Source: Fischerella thermalis PCC 7521 (GTDB lineage: Bacteria > Cyanobacteriota > Cyanobacteriia > Cyanobacteriales > Nostocaceae). From it: a stretch of 64,000 bases of DNA. The stretch covers positions 151,161-215,160 of the forward strand of contig NZ_AJLL01000033.1 in NCBI RefSeq assembly GCF_000317225.1, written 5' to 3'. Both the position numbers and the translations under genes were made by a program. Below are positions 55,436-63,887 of the stretch, piece by piece. Each line of letters opens with the position of its first letter. Position 1 is the first letter of the stretch. The notes under the pieces are model-generated. The model ran no database searches. It was not told the DNA's origin and saw only the letters and a program-made list of their open reading frames with translations.

Positions 55436-55957
55436 ATGACATTTACTACTGATTCAGCACAAAACCGCTTTTCTAACACTTTCAACTACAGCACCCAAGC
55501 AGTGGATGCAGTTGCATCCACTGTGGCTGTATTTACAAACTTGAGTGTAGATGATCAGCTGGCAGTACTTTGGTATGCTTACACTGAAATGGGGCGTTCA
55601 ATTACACCAGCTGCTACAGGCGCTGCTCGTTTGCAATTAGCCGAAGGTCTGCTGAATCAAATTAAGCAGATGACTCATGAAGAGCAGTTACAGGTAATGC
55701 GTGATCTGGCTGCCAAGAAAAATACCCAGTTCTGCCGTTCCTATGGTATCCTGAGCGCTAACACCAAGCTAGCTTTTTGGTACGAACTGTCTGAATTGAT
55801 GGTTAAAGGTTTTGTTGTTCCCATGCCATCTAATTATCAATTGTCTCGTGATGGTGTGCAGGTATTGGAAACATTAAAAGAACTCGATTTTGGTCAACAA
55901 ATCACCGTTCTCCGTAAGGTCGTAACTGACATGGGTGTTGACCCTCTCGCCGACTAA
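55436..55957 (+). CDS. Helical carotenoid protein (OCP N-terminal-domain homologue)
   Basis: 173 residues from the ATG at 55436 (MTFTTDSAQNRFSNTF), which matches my memory of family starts; the in-frame ATG at 55388 has the better ribosome site (GGAAG, 8 bases) and would add 16 residues. The all-helical OCP N-domain shows DDQLAVLWYAYTEMGRSITP, AARLQLAEGLLNQIKQMTHE, FCRSYGILSANTKLAFWYEL and the C-terminal TLKELDFGQQITVLRKVVTD. Such HCPs hold one ketocarotenoid and quench singlet oxygen or phycobilisome energy. The C-terminal-domain homologue 650 bases downstream supplies the other half of a split orange carotenoid protein. A strong terminator follows, so the two genes are separate transcripts. 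Confidence 0.93.
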   Translation: MTFTTDSAQNRFSNTFNYSTQAVDAVASTVAVFTNLSVDDQLAVLWYAYTEMGRSITPAATGAARLQLAEGLLNQIKQMTHEEQLQVMRDLAAKKNTQFCRSYGILSANTKLAFWYELSELMVKGFVVPMPSNYQLSRDGVQVLETLKELDFGQQITVLRKVVTDMGVDPLAD

Positions 55958-56112
55958 GTATTATGAAGGCAGGAGTCAGGAAAAAGCAAGTAAGATTTTT
56001 GCACGCTTTCTGATGTATACACTTCATTGTAACCATTTAAGACATTCTGGCATCCTGCTTAGGTTCTGTAAGTATCTTTCTCTATCTCCCCTTATTTCCA
56101 ACTACCAAGTTG

Positions 56113-56152
56113 CTCTTTATATTCCCATCTGGGTAATATAAAGAGTCTTTTT
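56113..56152 (+). terminator. Rho-independent terminator after the carotenoid protein gene
   Basis: The arms CTCTTTATATT and AATATAAAGAG are perfect, an inner CCC/GGG pair closes ATCT, and TCTTTTTT follows. It lies about 155 bases after the stop. Confidence 0.88.
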
Positions 56153-56605
56153 TATACTCAGGAAGTACAAAGTTGTAATTCTTTGAAACGCAGAGGATTG
56201 GGGAGTTAGCGCAGAGGGACGCAGAGTATCGGTAAATTTAATCCGCCACGAATTAATGGAATGCTGTACTCGGCTACATTGAGCTATCACCTACTAACAA
56301 CAAACAACTACTCTATCTTGGACTTACCCAATTTACTGGTGTGAGAATAAATTCTCTGTCTTGATCGCCTTAGTCAGTTTTAACGGACTCAAATCTTGTT
56401 GCAGTCAGATTTATCTGACTTAAGCTATAAGCCAAGAAATTTATTTCTTGGCGGGATGAAAAGTTGGTGCAAAATCGAAGACTAACAACTAACAACAAAC
56501 AACTCACAATTAACCACTAACCAACATAAAAAATACATCTCCAGCAACAGGATTAAATTGATTGTTATTTGTAAATTAATGGAAATATAATCTGGAGTTA
56601 ATTTT
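56153..56605. other. Repeat-rich gap before the CTDH gene
   Basis: About 450 bases. It contains dispersed repeat copy B (56417-56455), a CAGTCAGATTTATCTGACTT palindrome at 56402-56421, and ACTAACAACTAACAAC STRR runs near 56480. The promoter of the CTDH gene should lie after 56520. Confidence 0.6.
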
Positions 56606-57028
56606 ATGGTTTTATCACAATCATCTAGAAATACTACACAAGAATTAACTATTGAGGGAATTACAGAACCAACTATCCTGTGTTACTTTCAATCGTTGAA
56701 TGCAGGAGAGTTTGATGCTACTGCTAATTTATTTGCAAATGATGGTGTAATGCATCCACCTTTTGAATCTGGAATCGTAGGACCAGAGGCGATCGCTAGT
56801 TATTTAAAAAAAGAAGCTGTGGATATTAAAGTTTATCCCCGCGAAGGAATATCTGAGACTTTGGAAGAAGGTGTAATTCAATTTCAGGTGACAGGAAAAG
56901 CGCAAACTTCTTGGTGTGGGGTCAACGTTTTATGGCAGTTTGTCCTCAATCAGCAAGGGGAAATTCTTTACACCAAAATTAAATTGTTAGCTTCTCCTCA
57001 AGAATTGCTGAAAATGCGACGAGGTTAG
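56606..57028 (+). CDS. C-terminal domain homologue of orange carotenoid protein (CTDH)
   Basis: 140 residues of the NTF2/SnoaL fold. It matches the OCP C-domain: EPTILCYFQSLNAGEFDATA with Tyr27, VMHPPFESGIVGPEAIASYL, IQFQVTGKAQTSWCGVNVLW with Trp110, and IKLLASPQELLKMRRG. Tyr27 and Trp110 correspond to the two residues that hydrogen-bond the carotenoid carbonyl. Cys104 corresponds to the Cys of Anabaena CTDH that allows disulfide dimers. CTDHs carry carotenoid and deliver it to HCPs, or pair with one to make an OCP-like quencher. An in-line HCP gene lies upstream. The basic C-terminus may touch the membrane. Confidence 0.92.
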   Translation: MVLSQSSRNTTQELTIEGITEPTILCYFQSLNAGEFDATANLFANDGVMHPPFESGIVGPEAIASYLKKEAVDIKVYPREGISETLEEGVIQFQVTGKAQTSWCGVNVLWQFVLNQQGEILYTKIKLLASPQELLKMRRG

Positions 57029-57090
57029 TTAGTTGTTAGTTGCTAGTTGTTAGTTGTTCACCACTAACCACTAACTACCAACCACTAACA
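57024..57090. repeat. Palindromic STRR block after the CTDH gene
   Basis: GTTAGTTAGTTGTTAGTTGC-type runs switch strand near 57058 to CCACTAACCACTAAC-type runs, so the transcript can fold into a long hairpin shared by the converging CTDH gene and the unknown gene at 57095. Confidence 0.65.
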
Positions 57091-57094
57091 AATT

Positions 57095-57583
57095 CTAATT
57101 TTTTATTGCTGCCATTTGTTCAAAAGAGCGCAGTAGTAATCTTCGTCCTAACTCTATATCTTTGGGCGCACACTGCCAATCAGGATGTGCTGTCATGAGC
57201 AAACTGTCCAAAGTTTCTTGATCGAATAAATGCCAGACAGGGGCGCCATTAATTTCTGTTTCTATGGCATAGCAATTAGAGCTAACACAGTGAATCTTAC
57301 AAGTATCAGCAATTCTTGCCAAGGTCATTTGTTCTCCTGGTTGTAGCGAACGAAATTGCTGCATGACTTGCTTCAGTTCGCTTTTGGCAGACACAATCAA
57401 CCCAGGAAGCGCTACTGTTAAATTTTTGTCTCCATTTACCATAATCCAGTAGTGACGACTGGGGTCAATTCCTTCTAACCAGGGTAATTCATCATCAAGA
57501 CGATAGCGTGGTGACAAACAAAACAAGGCTTCCATAGGTAAAACAGTGACTTTGTTGTGCAATATTTGAGTGAGATTTATCAC
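57095..57583 (-). CDS. Conserved protein of unknown function
   Basis: 162 residues, soluble, no signal peptide. I recognise no family. Visible features are MEALFCLSPRYRLDDELPWL, the phrase SRHYWIMVNGDKNLTVALPG, three cysteines within TCKIHCVSSNCYAIETEING, and a Trp/His-rich end (APVWHLFDQETL, HPDWQCAP). The Cys spacing (C-x3-C-x4-C) could bind metal or form disulfides, but is not a known motif. It converges on the CTDH gene; an association with carotenoid proteins is possible by position only. Confidence 0.65.
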   Translation of the reverse strand: MINLTQILHNKVTVLPMEALFCLSPRYRLDDELPWLEGIDPSRHYWIMVNGDKNLTVALPGLIVSAKSELKQVMQQFRSLQPGEQMTLARIADTCKIHCVSSNCYAIETEINGAPVWHLFDQETLDSLLMTAHPDWQCAPKDIELGRRLLLRSFEQMAAIKN

Positions 57584-57922
57584 CGGACACGTGCAAAGTC
57601 GATTGTTGAACTTGCGATCGCACCCGTTCTATCCATAATTAATGCCTTACCGAGTCAAGCACACCCCCAAAAAAACTTTCGGAGTCGCACTTGTGGAAAA
57701 TGGACGGCAAGGTCATCTTAGCGATATTTTTATTTTTTGATAAATATCACCTATAAATCAAATAAAATTAGCAAAAGTTATTAAACTAATTAACACTTCT
57801 TAATATCAAGGCTGCTCAAAAATGCACTTAGTATAAGCAAATTCTCTATAAGTAAACACTCTGCGCCTCTGTGCGCTCATCTTTGCGAGATTCTACGTTT
57901 AAACTCGCTAATAATGTACTAA
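57584..57922. other. Gap between the unknown gene and the anti-sigma-like gene
   Basis: About 340 bases. It includes GGCGCAGAG-type repeat (CTCTGCGCCTCTGTGCGC near 57860), a common dispersed word also at 56215. No gene. Confidence 0.45.
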
Positions 57923-58348
57923 TTAAGCAGAATCTGGCAAAGTCACTTCTAGTTTAAGACAGTTGTAACCATCAACCTGTAACTTGTATTCAACTTTATC
58001 CATGAGACGATTCATAATTAGCCAACCATAACCACCTTCTTGTTTATCCGTGGGGCTAGGAGGGAAATAGTTGGATAAGTCGAAGCCATCCCCACGATCC
58101 CAAATTTCCAAGGCTATATCTCGGTCTTTAAATTCCAAACGGATTAACACTGGTAAAGAGGGCTGATTTCTATGGGCATGACGCACAACGTTAGAATAAG
58201 CTTCTACCAAAGCAAGTCGTAGACGACTTGATTGTCGTGACCAATCAATCGATTCTTTGAACTGGATTTCCAAGCATCCCAACAACCAGTTTTCGACGAT
58301 GCTTAAAAACTTCAGGTCGCTTGGTACATGAAGCTCACTTTTCATCAT
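57923..58348 (-). CDS. RsbW/anti-sigma-factor-like serine kinase (HATPase_c_2)
   Basis: 141 residues of the GHKL ATPase fold: the N box LVEAYSNVVRHAHRN, the G1-type EIWDRGDGFDLSN and the G2 region QEGGYGWLIMNRLMDKVEY. This is the compact RsbW/SpoIIAB-like form. Such proteins phosphorylate or bind STAS-domain antagonists. Its start is directly adjacent to the stop of the SpoIIE-like phosphatase gene (no gap), so the pair is co-translated. No STAS protein gene or sigma factor gene lies within the window. Confidence 0.9.
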   Translation of the reverse strand: MMKSELHVPSDLKFLSIVENWLLGCLEIQFKESIDWSRQSSRLRLALVEAYSNVVRHAHRNQPSLPVLIRLEFKDRDIALEIWDRGDGFDLSNYFPPSPTDKQEGGYGWLIMNRLMDKVEYKLQVDGYNCLKLEVTLPDSA

Positions 58349-60019
58349 TTAAAAAACCTCCAGTGAGAGTATAGTCTGATCATCTTCTTGAATATTGTTG
58401 TCAGCCTGGATACGAGCTAACAAATGATTGAGGGATAGTGGTTGAGTTTCTTGTTGCAAAAGTTGCCAAAGACCATCAAGATGTAGCATGGAACGATGAT
58501 TTGACTTAAAACCATTTACTGAGTTTTCTGGAACACAGGTCTTTTTTGTCACCATCGCCTCAGTAATGCCGTCACTGGTAAACAGTAGGATGTCCTTGGG
58601 AGCAAGAAACAATTGCCCAAAATCTGCTTGCCATTTGGGTAAAATACCCAAAGGAATACTACGTATTTTTAGGTACTGGGGATTGTCTATATCAGTTTCA
58701 CGAGACCACAGCAGAGGATATATATGGCCTGCATTGGCATAAACAAGTTCTCTGGTGCTGGGAGTATATCGGGCTAAGATGAGAGTGATAAAGCAATTGC
58801 TACTAATTAAGTCATCACCCAAAGCTTTATTCAGATTTTGAATTACCATGTTGGGCATAGCTGGTGTTTCCTGAGATAATTCCCGGCGTAACACCGAAAT
58901 TGCACTAGCCATAAACAATGCAGCAGGGACGCCTTTACCAGAAACATCACCCACTGCTAACCATAAATCTCCTTTGGGATGGACAAACACTTCAAAAAAA
59001 TCTCCGCCGACTTCACGGGCGGGGTAACAACAAGCTTGTACCTTTACACCTTTGATATCAGGTAAGCTTTGACGTAGCAAGTTGTTTTGAATTTGGCGAG
59101 CAATCTCTAATTCCGCTCGAATCTGTTGTTGTTTTTCCTGAAGACGTTGATAGAGTTTTGCCTGAGAAAGGGCTAAAGCTGCTTGTTCCGCAACACCTGT
59201 GATTAGCTGGATATCCTCGTCTTGCCAAGGTTGATCTCGTCCTGTTTCATAGAGAGCAAGAACAGCAAGGAGATGTTGCTGATAAATCAGTGGCACCGCC
59301 AATTGGTAACAAGGATTATCATTTTTATTATATAAACTATGCTGATAATGCTGAGTTTCTAGAACTTGTTCAATCAAAAAACTGGCATCGAAAAATTCAC
59401 AGGAATAGGTAATTTGAGGATCTAAGTAGGAGAATTCATCTGCTGTCAAACAATTGCTTTCTACTGGTCTAAGCAAGCAATAACTAGTTTTAAAAGACTG
59501 ACCTATTGTGGCAACAATTTTCTCCAACATGCTGGAGTAGTCTAAAGACTCACGTATTGCAGTGGTAACAGCATTAAATAATGATTCTCGTCGTAGGGCG
59601 CGACGTAACTCTTGAGTACGCTTTTTGACTAGCTGATAGGCGTCTGCTGCTTGCTCAACAATTTCTTTGAGTCGATCTGGTTTCCAAGGTTTAGTAATGT
59701 ATTTAAAGACCTGACCAGAGTTAATGGCATCAACTAAATCTTCAACATCAGTAAAACCAGTCAGCAATATGCGAATCGTATCAGGAAAGCGCTCTACTGT
59801 CAAACTCAAAAATTCCGTGCCATTCATCTCTGGCATTCTTTGATCAGAGATAATCACAGCCATTTCGCCTTCTTTGTCCAAAATTTCAAGTGCTTTCATA
59901 GCGTGATTTGCTTTGTACACTTGAAAGTCTCGCCGAAAAGTGCGGTAGAGTAGTTCTAGGTTATCTGGCTCATCGTCTACAACCATCAATTTAAGTTTTT
60001 CTACATCTGTCTCAGTCAT
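58349..60019 (-). CDS. Response regulator with GAF and SpoIIE/PP2C phosphatase domains
   Basis: 556 residues from the ATG at 60019 (MTETDVEKLK); a GTG at 60031 is possible. The receiver domain (1-125) carries its Asp59 in VIISDQRMPEMNG and a Lys in YITKPWKPDRL. A coiled segment (130-150) leads to a GAF domain (about 155-300), followed by the helix AKLYQRLQEKQQQIRAELEI and the PP2C-type phosphatase (330-556: REVGGDFFEVFVHPKGDL, VGDVSGKGVPAALFMA, LLFTSDGITEAM) with metal-binding Asps. It would dephosphorylate a STAS partner when the receiver or GAF domain is stimulated. The partner kinase-like protein is encoded directly downstream. Confidence 0.92.
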   Translation of the reverse strand: MTETDVEKLKLMVVDDEPDNLELLYRTFRRDFQVYKANHAMKALEILDKEGEMAVIISDQRMPEMNGTEFLSLTVERFPDTIRILLTGFTDVEDLVDAINSGQVFKYITKPWKPDRLKEIVEQAADAYQLVKKRTQELRRALRRESLFNAVTTAIRESLDYSSMLEKIVATIGQSFKTSYCLLRPVESNCLTADEFSYLDPQITYSCEFFDASFLIEQVLETQHYQHSLYNKNDNPCYQLAVPLIYQQHLLAVLALYETGRDQPWQDEDIQLITGVAEQAALALSQAKLYQRLQEKQQQIRAELEIARQIQNNLLRQSLPDIKGVKVQACCYPAREVGGDFFEVFVHPKGDLWLAVGDVSGKGVPAALFMASAISVLRRELSQETPAMPNMVIQNLNKALGDDLISSNCFITLILARYTPSTRELVYANAGHIYPLLWSRETDIDNPQYLKIRSIPLGILPKWQADFGQLFLAPKDILLFTSDGITEAMVTKKTCVPENSVNGFKSNHRSMLHLDGLWQLLQQETQPLSLNHLLARIQADNNIQEDDQTILSLEVF

Positions 60020-60219
60020 ATTTGACTTCACTATTCCAGATATTTCAATGGCGGAATGGCGTAATCATATCTGTTACACCTAATCGTCATTAGAACATTA
60101 AGAAAGACCGTATTCAGGGTAATCAACTCATTTTTAACACATATTTATGGGAACAAAGTAGTAATTATACTGATTAGCGAATAGGGAAATCAAATTATTT
60201 TTCTAGTAGTTTGTCTAGC

Positions 60220-60939
60220 CTATCCAACTAATCCAGAACGCAAAGCCCTAACCGCTGCTTGGGTACGGTCGTCAGCACATAGTTTGTTTAAAATGTTACG
60301 AACATGTGTTTTGACAGTACCAACCGTAATGTATAACCTTTCTGCGATTACAGCATTACTACAACCTTCTACAATCAGTTGCAGTACTTCTAATTCTCTT
60401 TCTGTGAGGATGTAGGGGTCAATTATATCTTCTTCAGTACCATTGTTTTCTAGACTTGGCACTGAAACTTTATTCTCTGTTGTCCCCTCCAATTTCAATG
60501 GATTTTGTTGTGCTTGTTGTAATACAATACGGGCGATCGCTGGATCAATCCAAGCATTGCCATTGTAAGTAACACGTACAGCTTCTGGTAAATTATCGAA
60601 CTTAATATCTTTCATACAATAGGAATCAGCCCCAGCAGCAAAAGCTGCTAGAACGGCTTCTTTATTATCACGCAGAGTCAAAATTAATACTTTTACTCCC
60701 GAATCTTCCCCATTGTTAAATGCTTTGACCTCCCGTGTGAGTTCAATACCATCTTTATCTGGTAAACCAATATCTATAATTGCAATATCTGGTTGTATAG
60801 TTTTTAACAATTTTATCCCATCAGCAGCGTTAGCAGCTTCTCCCACCACTTCTATTTCTTCTTTTTGCTGTAGTGCTATTTTGATACCTACACGGGTGAG
60901 GTCATGATCTTCTATCAATACCACACGAATTTTATTCAT
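60220..60939 (-). CDS. NarL/FixJ-type response regulator transcription factor
   Basis: 239 residues from the ATG at 60939 (MNKIRVVLIEDHD). The receiver domain has Glu10/Asp11 and the phospho-Asp56 in IAIIDIGLPDKDG. A linker of about 40 residues with QQAQQNPLKLEGTTENK precedes the LuxR-type helix-turn-helix (about 178-235: LTERELEVLQLIVEGCSNAV, ERLYITVGTVKTHVRNIL). It binds DNA when phosphorylated. It precedes the phosphatase gene on the same strand by 200 bases, so it may be part of the same signalling unit. Confidence 0.93.
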   Translation of the reverse strand: MNKIRVVLIEDHDLTRVGIKIALQQKEEIEVVGEAANAADGIKLLKTIQPDIAIIDIGLPDKDGIELTREVKAFNNGEDSGVKVLILTLRDNKEAVLAAFAAGADSYCMKDIKFDNLPEAVRVTYNGNAWIDPAIARIVLQQAQQNPLKLEGTTENKVSVPSLENNGTEEDIIDPYILTERELEVLQLIVEGCSNAVIAERLYITVGTVKTHVRNILNKLCADDRTQAAVRALRSGLVG

Positions 60940-61435
60940 AGTCAATTCTGCCTGTTGCACTCTTAACTGTGTATGATTGAGTTTACTAAAAAGTTTTAGA
61001 AGATGGAGTGTGAACTACTTGCAAATTGAGAATAGCCAATAGCGAATCCTGAATTAGTTTGAGTTTAGTTGCTTGATGCTGCACTAAAAATAAACGACTT
61101 AAATCATGAGTTTGCACAATACTTTGATGTTAAGGGGTGAAGATAAAGCCCTCTCTATTTTTACTTTTATGCCTAATGCTTTCTACCCTCATCTTGTGTT
61201 TGGAAATTGAAGAATACTGTAGTATAAAATACTTTGTATTTATTAATACAGCATAAATTTCGACCTAAAGTATCTTGAGCAGAGTTGCAATCTGCGTTTT
61301 AGGAGGAATGTAGCGAAAATTATCTAATCAAAATTTGTGATATAAAATACGCATTTTTCAGGAATTCTCTATTTGCAAAAATTTGTTAGACTATCGTTCG
61401 ATGGACATTGGTGTGAGGCTACTCAAAAATAGGCT
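60940..61435. other. Divergent gap upstream of the regulator and glycosyltransferase genes
   Basis: About 500 AT-rich bases with no gene, strong hairpin or recognised operator visible by eye. Confidence 0.4.
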
Positions 61436-62194
61436 ATGTTTAAACCGCCTAAAGTATTTTCGGTGTTGGGGCTACCAGTTCATATAATGACTGATTATCC
61501 AAGCTGGTTGCTGGAAAGCCTGAAGCAAGGCATGGGAGCGCATGTAATTACGCTTAATGCCGAAATGACTATGCAGGCAGAACAAAACAAATCTCTAGCT
61601 GAGGTAATAAAAACTGCCGAGCTAGTTATTCCAGATGGAGCGGGAGTAGTTCTGTTTTTGCGGTGGCTGCGGCGGCAAAAAGTGCAGCGAATTCCAGGAA
61701 TCGAGCTAGCAGAGACACTGTTGCGAGAACTTGGAGAAAAACAAACGGATGCAAAAGTATTTTTCTATGGTGGTGCTACTGGAGTTGCTGCCAAAGCCGC
61801 AGATTACTGGCAGAGGCAAATTCCGAGTTTGGCAATAGCAGGTACACATTCGGGTTTCCATTCCCCAGCAGAAGAAGAACAATTACGACAAACTCTTGCT
61901 CAAGTCCAACCACAAGTTATTTTTGTTGGTTTAGGTGTGCCACGTCAAGAGTTATGGATTGCCCAAAACCGCCATTTGTGTCGCCAAGCAATTTGGATCG
62001 GTGTTGGTGGTAGCTTTGATATTTGGTCTGGGACAAAAACTCGCGCTCCTGCTTGGTTGGGGAACAACCATTTAGAGTGGCTGTATCGGCTATACAAAGA
62101 ACCTTGGCGTTGGCGACGCATGTTGGCTTTACCTAAATTTGCCCTGAAATCCTTGATTTATGGTTTGACTGTCAAAGAAGCTATAAGTCAGTAA
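61436..62194 (+). CDS. WecG/TagA/CpsF family glycosyltransferase
   Basis: 252 residues of the GT26 fold. Signature motifs are HVITLNAEMTMQA (usual TxNxE), LVIPDGAGVVLFLRW, the P-I-E loop QRIPGIELAETLLRE, KVFFYGGATGVAAKAADYWQ, VIFVGLGVPRQELWIAQN and GVGGSFDIWSGTKTRAPAWL. GT26 enzymes add N-acetylmannosamine(uronic acid) or a related sugar to a polyprenyl-linked acceptor at the cytosolic membrane face, for exopolysaccharide or wall glycopolymer. The C-terminal LEWLYRLYKEPWRWRRML is the membrane-touching end. It converges on phoD with a shared terminator. Confidence 0.94.
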   Translation: MFKPPKVFSVLGLPVHIMTDYPSWLLESLKQGMGAHVITLNAEMTMQAEQNKSLAEVIKTAELVIPDGAGVVLFLRWLRRQKVQRIPGIELAETLLRELGEKQTDAKVFFYGGATGVAAKAADYWQRQIPSLAIAGTHSGFHSPAEEEQLRQTLAQVQPQVIFVGLGVPRQELWIAQNRHLCRQAIWIGVGGSFDIWSGTKTRAPAWLGNNHLEWLYRLYKEPWRWRRMLALPKFALKSLIYGLTVKEAISQ

Positions 62195-62224
62195 TGGACT
62201 AACACTACTAAAATAGCGTGTTAG

Positions 62225-62268
62225 ATTTTGTAGGTTGGGTCTGGTAAACTTGACCCAACCTACAAAAT
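62225..62268. terminator. Perfect 17-bp inverted repeat, bidirectional terminator
   Basis: The arms ATTTTGTAGGTTGGGTC and GACCCAACCTACAAAAT are exact complements around a 10-base loop and have A/T flanks on both sides. It lies between converging genes. The GTAGGTTGGGT core is a known dispersed cyanobacterial repeat. Confidence 0.85.
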
Positions 62269-62315
62269 TCACACTATTACGAATATTTTTGTAACCGACT
62301 AAAACATTATTTTGA

Positions 62316-63887
62316 TTAAATTTTTTGTGCGCCTGGTTGACCGTTTTCAACTACAAACGAAGCTAGGGTGCTGATGGAGGCGTTTTCATCAGTAATTGTC
62401 GAGACAACACGGTAATCACTTTGCCAGCGATCGCGCGTCAGGTTACAACGGACGTAACCCCGGTAAGCACCATCAAAAAATTTAGTGTGGGGATTGTCAC
62501 TCAAAGCAGCTTTGACTGGAGCAATAAATTCGGTTGGAAAATCTGATGAAATTGAAGTTCCCACAAACTCAGTACCGACTGTAGCTGAATCTGGGTTTTG
62601 GAAATCTACTTTCAGGTCATTTACCCAACTAGAGTGGATATCTCCGGTAATCACCACTGGGTTAGAAGGTTGGCGTTGAGCTAAAAAATTCAAAATCCGA
62701 TTCCGTGCAGCTACGTAACCATCCCACTGATCCACGTTGAACAGTCCTGTTTCTGGGCGAGGATCAAAATCGTATTCCGCAAACATAGTCTGCTGAGCAA
62801 TCACATTCCAGCGTGCTGATGACTTATCGAGACCTTTGAGCAACCACTGCTCTTGTTTTTGGCCTGTCATCGTGGCTTCTTCAGCCAAAGCTTGGGAGCA
62901 ACGGGGCTTGAGTCCATCATCACAAGGTTGATCAGTACGATATTGACGGGTATCCAACACGTTAAACTCAGCTAAATCACCAAAAGTAAACCGTCGATAT
63001 AGCTGCATGTCAGGCCCTTTAGGCAACGAAAAGCGGCGCAGGGGCATATGTTCGTAGTAAGCTTGGTAAGCGTAAGCCCGCCGATTCACAAACTCTTCCT
63101 GACTTTGATTCTCTTCTGGTATCAAACCAGCGTAGTTATTTTCTACCTCATGATCATCCCAGGTAATAATCCAAGGAAACTTGCCATGAACAGCTTGCAG
63201 ATTTGGGTCAGTTTTGTATTGAGCGTGACGGTTACGATAGTCTTCTAGGGTAAAGATTTCAGAACCAATATGCTGGCGTAGCTTGTCAGGTTGGGCTTCG
63301 TACTCGTAAATGTAGTCACCCAAATGCACTACTAAATCGAGTTCCTCTTCCGCCATGTGCTTGTAGGCTGTGTAATAACCATTTTGCCAATCTTGGCAAG
63401 AGGCAAAAGCAAAGTTGAGTTGTGGAATAGAGGAATTCCGGGCTGGGGCTGTGCGAGTCCGACCTATCGGGCTAACTTCCTTACCCACTCGGAACTGATA
63501 CCAATACCAACGCTCAGGTTCTAGTCCGCGCACATCAACGTGTACTGAGTGGGCTAGTTCAGGAGTTGCTAAGGTTTGACCACTTCTGACTATCTTGGTC
63601 ATGTTTTTGTCAACGGCAACCGACCACCGCACTATAATGTTTTCTGGTGGCATTCCCCCACCATTAAGTGGGTCGATCGCTAGACGTGTCCATAACACCA
63701 CACTATTAGGTAATGGATCACCAGAGGCTACACCAAGACTGAATGGATAACTAGAAAACCTGGGCTGTGCCAATACTGGATGCCATTGACTAGTTACTGC
63801 TAAGCCTGTGAAAAATCCTGCACCCAGTAAAAAATTTCGCCGTCTGCACCGGATTGATAGCAAGCGATCGCCATCCATCAGTTTCAT
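62316..63887 (-). CDS. phoD: PhoD-like alkaline phosphatase/phosphodiesterase, Tat-exported
   Basis: 523 residues from the ATG at 63887 (MKLMDGDRLLS); the frame is open further upstream. A twin-arginine signal (RCRRRNFLLGAGFFTGLAV) is followed by the PhoD N-domain (YPFSLGVASGDPLPNSVVLW, WYWYQFRVG). The catalytic domain binds metal through FAFASCQDWQNGYY, VVHLGDYIYEYE, WDDHEVENNYAG and VVITGDIHSSWVNDL. PhoD enzymes need Ca and Fe and release phosphate from mono- and diesters in the periplasm. Their expression is usually phosphate-regulated, but I see no clear Pho box in the short visible upstream sequence. Confidence 0.94.
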   Translation of the reverse strand: MKLMDGDRLLSIRCRRRNFLLGAGFFTGLAVTSQWHPVLAQPRFSSYPFSLGVASGDPLPNSVVLWTRLAIDPLNGGGMPPENIIVRWSVAVDKNMTKIVRSGQTLATPELAHSVHVDVRGLEPERWYWYQFRVGKEVSPIGRTRTAPARNSSIPQLNFAFASCQDWQNGYYTAYKHMAEEELDLVVHLGDYIYEYEAQPDKLRQHIGSEIFTLEDYRNRHAQYKTDPNLQAVHGKFPWIITWDDHEVENNYAGLIPEENQSQEEFVNRRAYAYQAYYEHMPLRRFSLPKGPDMQLYRRFTFGDLAEFNVLDTRQYRTDQPCDDGLKPRCSQALAEEATMTGQKQEQWLLKGLDKSSARWNVIAQQTMFAEYDFDPRPETGLFNVDQWDGYVAARNRILNFLAQRQPSNPVVITGDIHSSWVNDLKVDFQNPDSATVGTEFVGTSISSDFPTEFIAPVKAALSDNPHTKFFDGAYRGYVRCNLTRDRWQSDYRVVSTITDENASISTLASFVVENGQPGAQKI

